A stretch of 64,000 bases of DNA from Adenanthera pavonina (Eukaryota > Streptophyta > Magnoliopsida > Fabales > Fabaceae): assembly GCA_026686845.1 (NCBI GenBank), contig JAIVEN010000002.1:38705001-38769000 (forward strand), in the 5' to 3' direction. Shown piece after piece: positions 37,917 through 48,199 of the stretch. The notes beneath the pieces are model-generated. The model was not told the DNA's origin. It ran no database searches and saw nothing but the letters and a program-made list of their open reading frames with translations. Every line of letters begins with the position of its first letter. Position 1 is the stretch's first letter. The translations under genes and the position numbers were made by a program.

Positions 37917-39190
37917 TGTTAGGTTGGATGATCACCCAAATAGGGGAGTGAATTGGGTGATACAAGATTTTCGCCTCTTTTGAAGTATAGCCCAATTTAA
38001 CCAAATGTTGCAACATAATAAGGATGAATAAAGTATGATGAAGGATATAGATGAAACAAGAAGATAAAGTGCTACACACAAAGATTTATACTGGTTCAAC
38101 CCAAACTATTTGGTTTACATCCAGTCCTCAAGCCACCATTTGAGATTTTCACTATATCCCATAAGTTTGATCTGGGCACTTGTGAAGCCTTAATACATCC
38201 TACAAGTTTCACTAGGCACTTGCGAAGCTACTCTCACCACACCGTTGCAAGATGTGTAATTCCCTTATTATTTCCTCATACTAATATTCTACTCAAAATA
38301 TGTGGAAAGAAGTATTAAAGAATTGAAACTCTTTTTAAAAGTGGATAATACATTGAAGCTCACTCTAATGAGGTAGGTTGAACTTTGAATACACATAGAG
38401 AATGATTTGATCAATTGCAGCAACATTTTGGCACATAATTCACTTAAATTCATCACCCATAAGTTCAAATGAAGTTTTATTTATAGATTTGTGGCTTAAC
38501 TAATTATTAGACACAAGTTCTAGCCATTACTTTGCAAAAAGAGCTGTTCAACAATCGCATTAAATGTGTCTAACATACCAAGATTCAAACTTTGGGGTGC
38601 AATAGATAAATTTCGCAGAGTCAGCATAGTTATGTGTTTGATGTTGAACTTCAAAATTCGTCTGTTACTAAGTGACATTCGAATTTTGACTTTGTAAAAG
38701 ATACCCCAGGTTAGTATATGTGAATTTTTATATTAGAAGTGCATCTGTTGGGTTTGAATAGTTGCTTCAAGTTTTCACAATGTACTCAAAATTTGAATTT
38801 AAAAAACTAAAATTTATCTATCTAAGGCATGGTCAACATAACACAAAAGTTCTTCAATTCAAAGTTCAAATTTTGAACTGTAAAGTTCATATGTCATATG
38901 CTATGACTTTGAACTCACTTTAAACTTCACCATCAGTCAAATTTTAACTAAGCTTCATATAAATTTTGCATACTTTCACTTACTATGCTTAGTCTAAAAT
39001 TCAAATTTCAGAATCAAAATTCATCTATTAGAGATAAAACCTCTATAACTTCGAATTTCAACAAGTAAAGTGTGAATTTTGCACAAAATAAACATGAACT
39101 AAATAGTAAAATTCATCTGTTAACTAATATACTTCAATTGTAACACATGCTAACATCATATTACTTTAATCTAACTCATTTAAAATATAT
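37917..39190 (-). repeat. Sirevirus-type LTR, minus strand, right end lost
   Basis: Starts TGTTAGGTTGG on the plus strand and keeps the family order: 'agggg-gtgaattgggtg', 'actggttcaaccc', 'catccagtcctcaagccacc', TATA-like 'tttatttatagattt' near 38470, then U3 with 'aattcgtctgtta' and 'cattcgaattttg' units. Clear similarity fades near 39190, before the expected terminus, and no target duplication could be assigned. Right boundary approximate. Confidence 0.75.
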
Positions 39191-39641
39191 GGTAAAGAGA
39201 TTAAGTAAATTTTAAAGATTAAATCACCTCCAGACCTAAGAGAAAACAAAATATACCAAATATCTAGGTCTTCAAAAATTAAGCTCTCTTGTGATATTTA
39301 ATTTTTGGAGCATCCTTTCTCTTCTTCTTTGAGTGAGATATGATGTTAATTTTTCTTTTTTTTATTCTAATGCTCACTCTTCCTTCTTGGACAATCCTAC
39401 ATTTAATGTATTATACTTACAAACTAAGTAGTTAGTCTAATTTGTATATCCAACTTGAATTATAAAATATAAAAGTACAGTGGATATATTAGTATATAGC
39501 ATGATATATGTATTATAAATAAAATTAAACAATGCTAATGCACATTTTACTTCTTTTAGGAACAAAATATATGTTAGGAAAATATGATGCATTTATTCCT
39601 TATTACTTTACATTTGTCATCATCAAGTATACTTGATGATG
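39191..39641. other. AT-rich sequence ending in a palindrome
   Basis: No gene seen. Some of it could be decayed LTR or internal element sequence continuing from the left. The final 24 bp form the palindrome listed separately. Confidence 0.4.
39618..39641. repeat. 24 bp perfect palindrome
   Basis: CATCATCAAGTA followed directly by its exact reverse complement TACTTGATGATG, no spacer. It sits immediately before repeat F2. Confidence 0.9.
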
Positions 39642-41035
39642 TGTGCAGGACTAGAGGAACAAGGATGAAGAAAGAGCAATTAGGAGGCAAAACCACCTCA
39701 TGTCACAGCATGAACAAGGATGCCACAATGAAGGAGTTGGAAGTTAGATAAATTTTTCAAATAAAAGGGTATCATGCCATGATGAACTTACCTCCCACCA
39801 TGGTGCTAGACCAAAAACTTGTTTAAATTAGATGAGATTCAGTTAATGGAAAAGAAAGAAAAATTGAAGGGGAAGAAGAAGCTTCGCTATGACTCTCAGT
39901 CTTGGCTACTCCCCTCTCTTTTCTGTCCTCTTTTTTGGGTTGGAATTCGGGTTTAAGCATGAGGGGTTAGTTATGATGAGATTCTACCAATTAATATTAG
40001 TGTAAATGGATCAATGAAGTGTGGTTTATTGTTAATGATGGTTGGGTATGAGTTTTAGAGGGATTCTGCATGAATTATGCCAAACCCTAAGTAGGAGATT
40101 TTGAAGGGAGTGTAAAATCCGAAATACATGAGGATGATTATGATGTAGATGGTTATTTAGAGCTTATTAGTGTGTAATTATATTGTTGGAATTGTGTTAA
40201 GCTTGAATAGCTAAATTATAGATTTTGGTTGTTATGAGCATTATGTTGATTGGGAATATTATGACATTGTAGTGGTTGTTGGGTTAATCGAAAGAGTTCA
40301 AGTTGTGGTTTGCCATCTGAAAGCTTGAAAGAACTGTGTGTGTGGTGTTAGTGATTTCAAGTAACTGGGTGTTTGTGATTTATGTGCTATATGTTGATAT
40401 ATATATATGTATATGCATGTCCCTATTCATACCACAATATTGTTTGTATATATGTACAATTTTTCTACATATCATGGTATGTACATGGCTACTTGAGATA
40501 TGATGTTGTATAGGATGTGTATGTGATATTTGTAGCATCCCCACATCATTGCATGCTGGCATGACCATGATGATGATTATGATGATAATGATATATATAT
40601 TTAGAGGCATGTTAGCATGGCATTGACATCATCATCATTGATGTATATTGTGAGGTGGATGTTGAGGTGATGATGAGATGTAATATGATCATGATATGAG
40701 AAATGACAAAGATTGATATGATATAATGTGATATGATGATATAGAGAAGGATCCCTACCATTAAATCCTCTCCTATGGCAGCAAAGAACTACACCTTCCC
40801 TAAATCACCACCAATCCAGGTGGTCCAGGGGCAGGAGAGCCACAATCCAAGCACTAATGTAACTTTGACCGTGTTGCATTAGTATGAGATAAGCTTGGTA
40901 ATGTCCCGGAATCAATCTTCACCGATCGTTGGATGAGAGTTACCAATCAAAATGTTATGTGATGATGATAACTCATAGTTCTAGCTGCGTACAAGAGATA
41001 ACATGCATAGCATGTCATTTTGCATTGCATTGCAC
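39642..41035 (+). repeat. F2: dispersed repeat related to F1
   Basis: Co-linear with 5070-6911 over its central part ('ccctaaatcaccaccaat', 'aggtggtccaggggcagg', 'actaatgtaact'). It starts further to the left than the part of F1 that is preserved, and stops near 41035 against the Athila-like gag remnant. No coding region. Boundaries approximate. Confidence 0.5.
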
Positions 41036-41707
41036 CATTGCATTTCTCATGGTTCATAGAAGTACTGGACCAAAAGAGTATCCTGGATCTGATGGTAAGG
41101 GCAGCTAGATTGCAAATCTTTGTAGCATTCATAATATTCATACAATGATTCCCTAGAAATCTACTGAATGCCACAAATGTCTTTTCTGATGGATGAGGCA
41201 CAAACTGCAAGAAAGTACTTTTGTAGAAAAATCTTTTTAATCTAATCCTAAGAAGTGATGGATCCAGGAGGTAGGTGAAGTAGCCATTTCTTAGTAGATC
41301 CTTCCAGAGAGAATGGTAATGCAATCATCTTAATCTGATCCTCATAAATATTTTGTGATCTCATAGGAGTGCAGATCATGTGGAAATTCTTCAAATGAGT
41401 GTATGGATCTTCACCTGCTTAGCCATTAAATTTAGGAAGTGTATAAACCCAAGCTTCAACTCAAGACCAGTATTAATGTTAGGATAATTAATGCACCAAT
41501 TTCGAAAATGCACATCAGGTGATAATAAACTCCTTAATGGTCTTAGTACAAAATTAGAACAATCAGTAGATGAATCAACAAAAAAGGAGGGGAAAAAATA
41601 AAATCACTAGCTAAAAGATTTCTAGCTCTTATTCTTAGTCGCCTACGAACTGTCCTCTCAATTTCAGGATCAAGTTCAAAGAATTTTTCAAAAGAGGATC
41701 GGGTCAT
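41036..41707 (-). pseudogene. gag of Athila-like element D, partial
   Basis: Begins MTRSSFEKFFELDPEIER at 41707, a typical Athila gag start. Further on come PYTHLKNFHMICTPM, ALPFSLEGSTKKWLLHLPPG and SLYEYYECYKDLQSSCPYH, the Ty3/gypsy gag (Retrotrans_gag) core. In-frame stops follow LPPGSITS and occur near the CGIQ motif, and at least one frame change lies between the start and the core. The gene ends at about 41036 against repeat F2, so the zinc knuckle and everything downstream are missing. Assignment to Athila rests on motif order and on the nearby tRNA-Asp primer site. Confidence 0.8.
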
Positions 41708-41990
41708 GCAACATCAAAATTGGAGTAGAAAATATGCAGAAAATAACTAAATCTAAAATATAGAAAAACAGAAAAGATTAATTAATTTAAAGATTAAGCT
41801 AAATAAATTCAAATTAATTAATTTAAAGCTCTATTAACAAAACAAAAAATTCTTACCACTAATTTTAACACCAATAAGCATAATCAAACAAAGAAAACAT
41901 AGAAAGAATGCATCGATAAGTGGGAAAAAAATAAAAACATAAAACCTGGAAAAAATAGAAAAAATGCTGGAAAAATTCAAAAAAATACTA
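41708..41990 (-). other. Leader of Athila-like element D, first part
   Basis: A-rich untranslated sequence between the gag start and the insertion point of element G. It continues at 49067-49306. Confidence 0.55.
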
Positions 41991-42897
41991 TGATAGAGTA
42001 AGGGCTAGGCATGACTTACAAGAATTTGAAAAGGAGCATGGAGAGCTTGGAAGACTTGATCAAGGTACTAAACATGAAGCCCAAGCTTAAATGAGACCAT
42101 CAACTCCGAAATACAAATTTCAAATCCAAGTCCAAGATGAGCCCATTAGAGGAGATTATTAAAAGATCATATGCTTCATTAAAATAGCATGTGACTTAAG
42201 CATTATTAGGCTTAATTATGTTAATTTCATTTTTATTAACTATGGGTTAAACTTTGTTATTTAATAAAGCCCAATTAGTTAGTTAGTAGTTTTTTTGATA
42301 GCCTAACTTGTAAATAAGCATGTCATGTGCCCAACATATGATTTCATTAATGTGGTGGCATATTTATAAGGGCTTAAGTATTATTTTTATGAATTTTTGT
42401 TATTTTATTTTAGGCTTTTATTTTTACTAATATTCTAGATCTAATAGGAGTGTTATTTGAGCCCAAAGTCTCCTAATCCCATTAGGATTACTTGAACCCA
42501 AATTAATTAATTTTTCTAGGCTTATTTGGTTAGATTTTACCTTGCCTATTTAAGGCTAACTTTTATGTGCGTTTTTTAGATTTAGATGAATGAAAATTTC
42601 AGTTTTATGAGTTTCCTCTTGCATTTCTTTGAGTGCTAGAGAGAACACTATAACTTATCAAGGAATTGGTCAATCCTTGTGGCGTAACCAGAACTAAGGT
42701 TTAAGAGACCAGTTCTATTGGTTTCTAATTCACCTACACCAGCATATCTTTTGTGTGAATTTATTCCCTTCTTTATGCGTTTTCTTCTTGCTGCTTTCTA
42801 TTTTCCAGATTTTGTGTTCCTTTGTAATTACAACGATCTGAGTGTTATTCGCTTCAACTGGGTTATTTGGATTGATTCCATAAGGATTCACTTATCA
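41991..42897 (+). repeat. 5' LTR of element G
   Basis: Starts TGATAGAGTAAGG and ends CACTTATCA, 2 bp before the primer site. 907 bp. The TG...CA ends and primer site agree. 'tttataagggcttaagta' near 42363 or 'cctatttaaggc' near 42545 could be promoter parts; neither is secure. Confidence 0.85.
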
Positions 42898-42899
42898 TT

Positions 42900-42911
42900 T
42901 GGCATCAGAGC
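42900..42911 (+). other. Primer binding site of element G (tRNA-Met type)
   Basis: TGGCATCAGAGC, 11 of 12 matches to the initiator tRNA-Met site TGGTATCAGAGC, 2 bp after the LTR. Confidence 0.85.
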
Positions 42912-43876
42912 TAAGGTTTGCAAATCAATGTGTGTTATCTGTTTTGCTTCTTTCCTTGTTTCATTCAATGTTCATTGCTTCCAAAAAAATTTCGCATCAT
43001 TGTTCATCTGTACGGTTGTCACTGTTCATCATATTGTTCTGGTCAATGTTTTCATCACTGTTCATCGATACTGTTTTGTTCACTATTCACTAGCACTACT
43101 TTCGTTAGTGTTCATCATATTGTTCCCGTCACTATTTTTGTTTCACCGTTCACCGCCCACTGTTTTGTTTGCTGTTCATCATACTATTCTGGTCATTATT
43201 TTGTTCACTTTTCATCATCCAGATAAAAAAAATTGTTTGCTGCCAAAAAAAAATAATAGCAGCAGAAAAAAATGTATTAAAAAAATTTGAAAAAAAGGGA
43301 GATTAATTGCTGCAAAAAAAAAAAAGAATATAGTAGTAGCAGAAAAAAAAAAGAGTAGTAAGAAAAACCAAAAAAAATACTTGATTTGATTGGATTTGGA
43401 ACTTGATTGACTTAATTTATCAATGGTGGCAAGTCCCATTAGATCTTTATAATTTGTCTTTCCTTCAGATTCTTTCCTTATCAAGTTCCTTCTAATTGTC
43501 ATCCATCTTTGTTCTATTTTCTTCAGATTTCTCTTGTTGGAAATTTCAGTTCCTTTGTGCTCATTTTGTGTTGGTCATTACTTAATTAAATTAGGATCTT
43601 TGAGAACTTCAATTTTGGACTTTTGTTTTATATGATTGCCACTTCTTTAAAAACAAATTTCCTTTTAGTTGAAGTTATGGTTTTAATTTAGCACTCTCAT
43701 AAGAAAGCAAGCTTTAAGTGGAAAAAGGTAAGAGAAAAATTGCATCATATTTGAAAAAGCCTTGATTTAGTGTGAAACACGAGCACATTTGCATTATTTG
43801 AGTGAAATACGTGAGAGAGTGTATAAGGTCCCTATTTCTTTCTCTTTGTTTTACACTGAAATTTTAGATTATAAAC
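42912..43876 (+). other. Leader of element G with repeats and A-rich tracts
   Basis: Contains a run of degenerate 'ctgttcatcatattgttc' units at about 42965-43215, then A-rich low complexity (about 43226-43370). A 190-codon open stretch starting inside the LTR (42718-43290) follows these repeats and looks non-coding. Confidence 0.65.
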
Positions 43877-44844
43877 ATGGTTATTGGAGAATTTGATCTT
43901 AAGGCCTTATTAAGGATTTTCAATGCTCAAATTAAGGAAGTGAATACAAAATTGGATAGCCTAAAGTTTCCTTCTAAAACTAAAGTAAGGCGCAATCTAA
44001 AGGTTCCTGCTCATACGGGTGTTCTTAGCAACATCCAACCAAAGATCCCATTATTTCATGGTGAGAAAAATCCTATTGTTTACATGGATTGGGAAAGAAA
44101 AGTTGAACAAGTCTTAGCATGTTGCAATTACTTTGAAATAGAGAAGGCACAATGTGCTTACCTTCGATTGGATAAAAAGGTTGCTGCTTGGTGGAAACGG
44201 ATAAAATTAGACGAGCTACAAATGGAGAACCTTCCATTACAACATGGAATGAAATGAGAGCAGTCTTGAGGCAAAAATACATGTCATCCAAAACTAAAAG
44301 TATGGTTTGTTAGTTCAGCTGGCTTCCCAAGAGGTGGGTGAACTGGGAAGATTGGAATTTTTCTGCGAAGATGAAATACAATAGTGATACTAAAAGATTA
44401 TAGAAAACAGAGTATAAGAAATAAACAGTAAAGGAAAGAAGACTCAATAGTTTATCCTGGTTCGGTCTATTCCACTTGACCTATGTCCAGTCCCCAAGTC
44501 ACCACTTGGGGTTTCCCCACTATCTCTTGCAAGATTTGAATGGGTTCTTGCAATGATCATAATACAATACCAGCCCAAACTTTGGACTGAAACAAGTTCT
44601 CTTACTCTTCTCTCTCAAGAGTAAGACTATCTCCCTTAGTATAATCTCACACTAAGTACTTTCTAAAAGTTTGTAGATGTTTTACAGCATGAAAACTCTT
44701 TCAAAAAAGTAGATATGAAAGTTGAGATAAAATGAATGAGCAAAACAGAGGGTAGGTAAGCTTTGAATGAATCAATAAATGAATCAGCAGAGTTTTGGCA
44801 TATATATTCTTTTTTTTTCATTACTCAATAACTTAAATGAGGTC

Positions 44845-44854
44845 CTATTTATAG
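44845..44854 (-). promoter_or_regulatory. Probable TATA box of the solo LTR
   Basis: CTATAAATAG on the minus strand. The hairpin array starts about 90 bp upstream of it, so the array occupies the enhancer position of U3. Confidence 0.6.
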
Positions 44855-44946
44855 TCTTGGGTCAGAACTATCCATTGGAAACAAAGATTAGTCGTTACTC
44901 TTAATAAAATAACTATTCACCTACCTCATTAAATGCATCTGATAGA

Positions 44947-45750
44947 GGTTATGTGGATAACCTCCTCAGGTTATATGAATAATTGGTAACTGTTTGCCTT
45001 TGTTTTCAACATAGAGCTTTTCATTATGTGGATAACCTAACTAGGTTATGTGGATAACGTACTACCCAGAATGACTAAGTTTTAGCTAAGAATCATTTTC
45101 CTGAAAACCCACTTAGTTATTAGGATAACATTAAGTTTTTCTCAAACTGAGTTTTTGTGAAACTTAGGTTATGTGGACAACCTATTTACTTGAGGAAAGT
45201 TCAAGTATTCTGAAATATAGGTTATGCAAATAACCTCCCTTAGTTATGTGGATAACCTATTTACCCAAGGAAAGTTCAAGTATTTTGAAATATAGGTTAT
45301 GCAGATAACCTCCCTTGGTTATGTGAATAACCTATTTACTCGAGGAAAGTTCAAGTATTCTGAAATATAGGTTATGCGGATAACCTGTTTACCCGAGGAA
45401 AGTTCAAGTATTCTAAAATATAGGTTATGTAGATAACCTTACTTGGTTATGCGGATAACCTGTTTACCTGAGGAGTCCAAGTGCTCTGTGACACATGTTA
45501 TGCGGATAACCTCCCTAGGTTATGTAAATAACAGGCTGCACAGTACCACTTTTCTTCACTGTTCACTTTGTTATGTGAATAAGATGCCTACCTTATCAAG
45601 ATAACTACCTAGACAGACTTGAGAACTTGATCCCTAAGTGTGTTATGCAGATAACCTCAATCCTTTTTCATGAAATTGAAGAATAGACTTTGGAAAAGCT
45701 TTGAGATTGAGTCTTTAGCCCAATAACCTTAAATGGTTATGCATATAAGG
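44947..45750. repeat. Array of about 17 imperfect palindromes GGTTATGYRGATAACC
   Basis: Six-base arms GGTTAT/ATAACC around a 4-base loop (gtgg, gcgg, gcag, gtag). Clear units start near 44947, 45044, 45168, 45222, 45241, 45295, 45317, 45368, 45422, 45444, 45498, 45517 and 45641; others are degenerate. Spacing is uneven, apart from the tandem part at 45183-45535. Confidence 0.85.
45183..45535. repeat. Tandem repeat of about 75 bp, five units
   Basis: Units begin 'tatttacttgaggaaag' or 'tgtttacccgaggaaag' at 45183, 45257, 45333, 45386 and 45461 (periods 74, 76, 53, 75). Most units hold two palindromes; the 53 bp unit has one. The last unit is degenerate. Confidence 0.8.
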
Positions 45751-46604
45751 TAAGATATTATCTCGAAAACAAGGTAAACACTTAGAAACATCTTTGAAAT
45801 TGAGATCTTATCCCCATAAGCTAAAACATTTTCATGAAAACCAATTGAACACTTATAATCAGTTTGAAATTGAAGCTTTATCCTCATTAGATAGCTCTTT
45901 TCTTGAAAACCATTTTGAAATCATGAGTTAATAATTAATCATTCAATTAGTCATCTCATTTAATATTGGGTTAATTGAAATTCAAAGCTCAACTACCTTC
46001 TTTTACAGATAATTTCCTTAAGTATGTGAGACAGCTCTTCAATCAATAGGAAACTCCAACTTTGTTCTTCATTTCACTTGTGTTCCTTTGATATTGGATC
46101 TTCCAAGTCCATTTGTTTTAGAATCATCAAAACATCTGAATTAATATGGTTGAACATTCCAAGGAGATGCAAATGCCCGTGGTCTAAGATTCATATGATT
46201 CCCACATGGAGAAAGATGATCAAGTGGATGATGACATTGCTACCACTTCAACAAATGATGATGTAATGAGAGAATCCACTACAGGTATGTTTGATCCTCA
46301 AAACTCTAATATTAATATCTCTTGTGAATTGATGTGTGATAATTCTAGTGAGATGAATAATGTTGCTTGCATTAATGATATCCCTTGTGATGGAAAAATT
46401 TAATTGGAATCTAAATTGGGATGTGTTGAACATGAGAATCCTAATAAGTTTAATGCTATTAATTGTGATAATTGGATTAAACATGATATCTTGGTAAATC
46501 TTGAAGAGAGAATTGGTCCAGATGTTGATAGTATTATGTTAAAAGGCTTAGATGATTCTAGTTATACTTCTAGTATGCAAATTGAAAATAATGTTGTAGC
46601 ATAA

Positions 46605-47273
46605 TAGGAAAATGAATTTCATATTGTTGCTTATGCTTATGAGCAAAATTATCATTGGTTGCATCCTTTAGCTGAAAATCATGATTCATATATTGTTAAT
46701 GATTTGATGAAAAATTCTTTGGATAGTAGCATGCTAGTTTCAAGTAATGCTAATAATGTGATTCCTTTGGAAATTAGATTTATGATTACATTGATGAGAT
46801 TGAGCATATTGACATGGTGATTGGAGATTTAGACTACAATGTTAGTTTGAATGGGTATGATAGAAACTATTATCATGTTTTGGAAAAAGCAAATGAACTA
46901 TTGCCATGTATTCATTTGTGTGAAAATCATGAGAACTTGAAGAGTAAGCTAGAGTGGAAAAATAAGAATTGTAGAAATGAGAGAAGAAAATAGAGAAATA
47001 AGAGAGTAAAAGTCCAAAAAAAATACAAAAGGTGCAAGAGAAGTGAGTGAGAAGAAAAGTAAGAAAAGAAAGAAAAAGAGGAAGAAAGAGAGAGAAAAGA
47101 GAAATGAGAGAGGGCAAAAAGATAAGAGTGGAAGGATAGTTAAGAGTTGTTTGAGAGAGAGTGAGAATAGGGTTAGTTTCACTAAACTTCTTCCCTCTTC
47201 TTATGTTCCTTAACTTCATCTTCTTTGTCCTTCTTACTTAGTTTTTGATTTATGTGGTTTATTTTGTCCTACT
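46605..47273 (+). other. Internal region of element G with purine-rich tract
   Basis: 46605-46830 still reads as Asn/Ser/Asp-rich protein with breaks. About 46930-47160 is nearly all A and G on the plus strand; the long minus-strand frame over it is a composition artefact. No domain recognised. Confidence 0.5.
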
Positions 47274-47885
47274 TTGTGTTATGAAGCCTTAGTTCCTCTT
47301 GAGTCCAATGTGATAATAAGTCCATTTGATAATTTAGTGTCTTCTTTTTATAGTTCATCCATCTATGTCTTTCCATTTCGTTCTTATTATGTTTTGTCTC
47401 CTCAAATTGTTTCTTGTATCCCTCCAATTTGTTTCATATTTTATGTGTTATATGAATCTCATGAGATATGTGTTTCTTTCTTTGCTGCTTGTGTGTTTTA
47501 TAAGTCATGTGCTTTCATGCTCCATTGTTGGCATTGTGTCCTATCTCATCCACATAAGTCTATTATGTTCCATTCCCTTTCTAGTTCATTCCTTTCATTT
47601 GATTTTGTGTTCATATGTGCTCCTTTACTCATTACTTCTCTATCTTTGTCTTATCATTGTGTATCATCATCTAATGTTAAATCTGTCCAGATTTTGAGTT
47701 TATTACATTATGTTCAAGCCTGTCCAGATTTCATCCCGTATGATCTTTCTCATGCCTTGGTTTTAATTAAGTCCCTTTGTGTCAAGTTTTGTCCCATATC
47801 ATTCCCCATGAATCCGTTAATACCTTGGTTCTATTTAAATTTTATTGATTCGAATTGGTGTTTAGCTATTTGTTATAGGTTTTGA
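47274..47885 (+). CDS. 203-codon ORF of unknown function in element G
   Basis: Open from 47274 to the stop at 47885, in the same frame as the Asn/Ser-rich region before it. The product would be rich in Ser, Phe, Cys, Tyr and Leu, with several hydrophobic stretches, which also follows from T-rich DNA. No known domain. A frame this long is unexpected in AT-rich sequence but it may be chance in a pyrimidine-rich strand. It lies in the place of the 3' internal part of element G, 300 bp before the polypurine tract. Confidence 0.3.
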   Translation: MCYEALVPLESNVIISPFDNLVSSFYSSSIYVFPFRSYYVLSPQIVSCIPPICFIFYVLYESHEICVSFFAACVFYKSCAFMLHCWHCVLSHPHKSIMFHSLSSSFLSFDFVFICAPLLITSLSLSYHCVSSSNVKSVQILSLLHYVQACPDFIPYDLSHALVLIKSLCVKFCPISFPMNPLIPWFYLNFIDSNWCLAICYRF

Positions 47886-48186
47886 GTGAGGTTGATGCAA
47901 GCACTTATTTTCCAATCCATAAAAATGAGTTGTATGTGATTCAAACAAATTGATTGCATAATAAAGGTTTTTGATCCTGGAGATTGGTTACAAAAGCTTA
48001 GAGGAACATTTAAAACAAATTTGCAACCAAGGGACAATATTGTCTTCCATGTTTATGTGAAGATCAAAGCCACAAAGCATCAATTAAGTCTGAAAGGTAA
48101 GTATACTCCTTATTATATATTTGATGCTTTTAATCATTTCCTTTCTTTTCATATAGATTATGGAGATTCGAGGAAGAATCCTTTCT
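47886..48186 (+). other. 3' untranslated part of element G
   Basis: AT-rich, no ORF, ends at the polypurine tract. Confidence 0.5.
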
Positions 48187-48199
48187 AGGAGGGAGGGAA
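48187..48199 (+). other. Polypurine tract of element G
   Basis: AGGAGGGAGGGAA directly before the right LTR start TGATAGAG. Confidence 0.9.

Larger units (their letters stand above)
44308..46146 (-). mobile_element. Solo Sirevirus-type LTR with hairpin array, minus strand
   Basis: 1839 bp flanked by a perfect TGGTT duplication (44303-44307 and 46147-46151). Plus-strand start TGTTAGTTCAGCTGG and the blocks 'cctggttcggtctattcc' and 'ccagtccccaagtcacc' tie it to the LTRs of A and C. The other end reads TTAATA, decayed from CA. Unlike its relatives, its U3 carries an array of GGTTATGYRGATAACC units in place of the 'cagacgaa' motifs. No internal region, so it is a product of LTR-LTR recombination. 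Confidence 0.9.
43877..46604 (+). pseudogene. gag-like gene of element G, split by a solo LTR
   Basis: ATG at 43877. The first 126 codons hold a coiled-coil-like start (FNAQIKEVNTKLDSL) and the Ty3/gypsy gag core IPLFHGEKNPIVYMDWE, then YLRLDKKVAAWWKR. A frame change near 44213 is followed by WNEMRAVLRQKYMSS. At 44308 the reading is cut by a solo Sirevirus-type LTR; with that and one TGGTT removed, the frame runs on through HSKEMQMP into a stretch rich in Asp, Asn and Ser (46206-46604, one internal TAA at 46401). No zinc knuckle was seen. Probably packages the element's RNA, or once did. The Asn/Ser-rich part has no recognised domain. Confidence 0.7.

Noticed and set aside
42718..43290. 190-codon ORF at the LTR/leader boundary of element G
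   Set aside because: It starts inside the LTR, crosses the primer site and follows degenerate 'ctgttcatcatattg' repeats. The 3' LTR copy (from 48927) does not support a gene.
44947..45750. Regularly repeated palindromes as a CRISPR array
   Set aside because: Units are 16 bp, often adjacent, with repeated rather than unique spacers, and lie inside a plant LTR with a target duplication.
46842..47219. 125-codon minus-strand ORF
   Set aside because: It is the complement of a nearly pure purine tract inside element G; the Phe/Leu/Ser-rich product is a composition effect.
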